The notes under the pieces: model-generated
What the model was told of the DNA's origin: nothing
The model's input: the letters and a program-made list of their open reading frames with translations, nothing else
Databases searched by the model: none
Source of the DNA: NVTR01 sp965237505
GTDB taxonomy: Bacteria; Pseudomonadota; Alphaproteobacteria; Rhodobacterales; Rhodobacteraceae
Assembly: GCA_965237505.1 (NCBI GenBank)
Contig: CBDEFR010000009.1
Span: 744,001-808,000, forward strand
Reading direction: 5' to 3'
Length of the DNA: 64,000 nucleotides
Shown: one piece after another, positions 63,861 through 64,000 of the stretch
Position numbering within the stretch: the stretch's first letter is position 1
Layout: the number at the start of each line of letters is the position of its first letter
Position numbers and translations under genes: made by a program

Positions 63861-64000
63861 TCAGATCCGGCGGAATTCGTAAAGCGCGATGGCGAACAGG
63901 ACCACGCAGGCGATTCCCATGACCAGAACCCCAAGGCCGGGGCTGAACTGGTTGTAACCGATCAGCGCGCCGCGCAGGGCATCAACGGCATAGGTAAGCG
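63861..64000 (-). CDS. ABC-2 type permease, C-terminal end (runs off the window)
   Basis: The minus strand reads LTYAVDALRGALIGYNQFSP and GLGVLVMGIACVVLFAIALY EFRRI-like to the stop at 63861. PLTYxVDxLRG is the C-terminal signature of ABC-2 exporter permeases (NodJ/DrrB type). Similar exporters are part of PQQ-alcohol-dehydrogenase clusters. Only 45 codons are visible. It ends 5 bp before the binding-protein gene and is probably co-transcribed. Confidence 0.75.
   Translation of the reverse strand, partial: LTYAVDALRGALIGYNQFSPGLGVLVMGIACVVLFAIALYEFRRI

Overview
The window looks like a piece of an alphaproteobacterial chromosome, probably a Rhodobacterales or Rhodospirillales relative. The evidence is the form II RuBisCO operon in cbbF-P-T-G-K-A-M-E-Z order, a 2-aminobenzoyl-CoA type catabolic cluster, an exopolysaccharide locus with a BY-kinase, and ABC-type and PQQ-associated genes at the right end. 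The striking general property is decay. At least eleven insertion sequences from IS21, IS5, IS1595, IS1380, ISAs1, IS630, IS66, IS110 and IS4 groups are present, several nested inside one another, and many host genes carry single-base frameshifts, nonsense codons or large internal deletions. This pattern fits a lineage under relaxed selection, for example a recent host associate. Some of the single-base indels could be assembly errors. No tRNA, rRNA or CRISPR array was seen.

Layout. 1-1120: tail of an IS21 element sitting in an IS5 remnant. 1160-21531: an aromatic-acid CoA catabolic region. On the minus strand it runs salicylyl/2-aminobenzoyl-CoA monooxygenase-reductase, MarR regulator, enoyl-CoA hydratase, acyl-CoA dehydrogenase, CoA ligase, cupin and flavin monooxygenase. 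A divergent enoyl-CoA hydratase/3-hydroxyacyl-CoA dehydrogenase lies on the plus strand. IS21 splits the hydratase, an IS1595-type element with restriction-modification cargo splits the monooxygenase, and a 4.1-kb insert carrying IS1380, ISAs1 and a secreted lectin-like gene splits the dehydrogenase. 21528-24459: a LysR regulator divergent from a CmuA-like methyltransferase-corrinoid fusion. 24467-34497: the cbb operon on the minus strand, with a cbbR stub on the other side of its promoter. Only gap, pgk, rpe and gph appear intact.

34559-51871: exopolysaccharide locus (sugar transferase, small exported proteins, two Wzy/ligase-like genes, Wzc-like BY-kinase, glycosyltransferase, Wzx flippase). 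It is broken by IS66 (itself holding IS110) and by two IS630-like elements. 51880-58028: an IS4 element, then an IS21 element that contains an IS1595-type element with a nuclease-like cargo gene, which in turn contains a 272-bp MITE. 58880-61615: an intact NMT1/SsuA-type ABC importer with a truncated second permease. 61723-64000: a visibly GC-richer stretch with a c-type cytochrome, a site-2-protease-like membrane protein lacking its zinc motif, a family-3 solute-binding protein and the end of an ABC-2 permease, which resembles PQQ-alcohol-dehydrogenase accessory clusters.

The most unusual items are two related IS1595-type transposons with different restriction/nuclease cargo; IS630-like elements whose four insertions all point to a 3-bp TNA target duplication instead of TA; cbbT and cbbA reduced to start codon plus C-terminus by in-frame deletions; and a form II RuBisCO whose first codons are cut off by an IS end that provides a substitute in-frame start.
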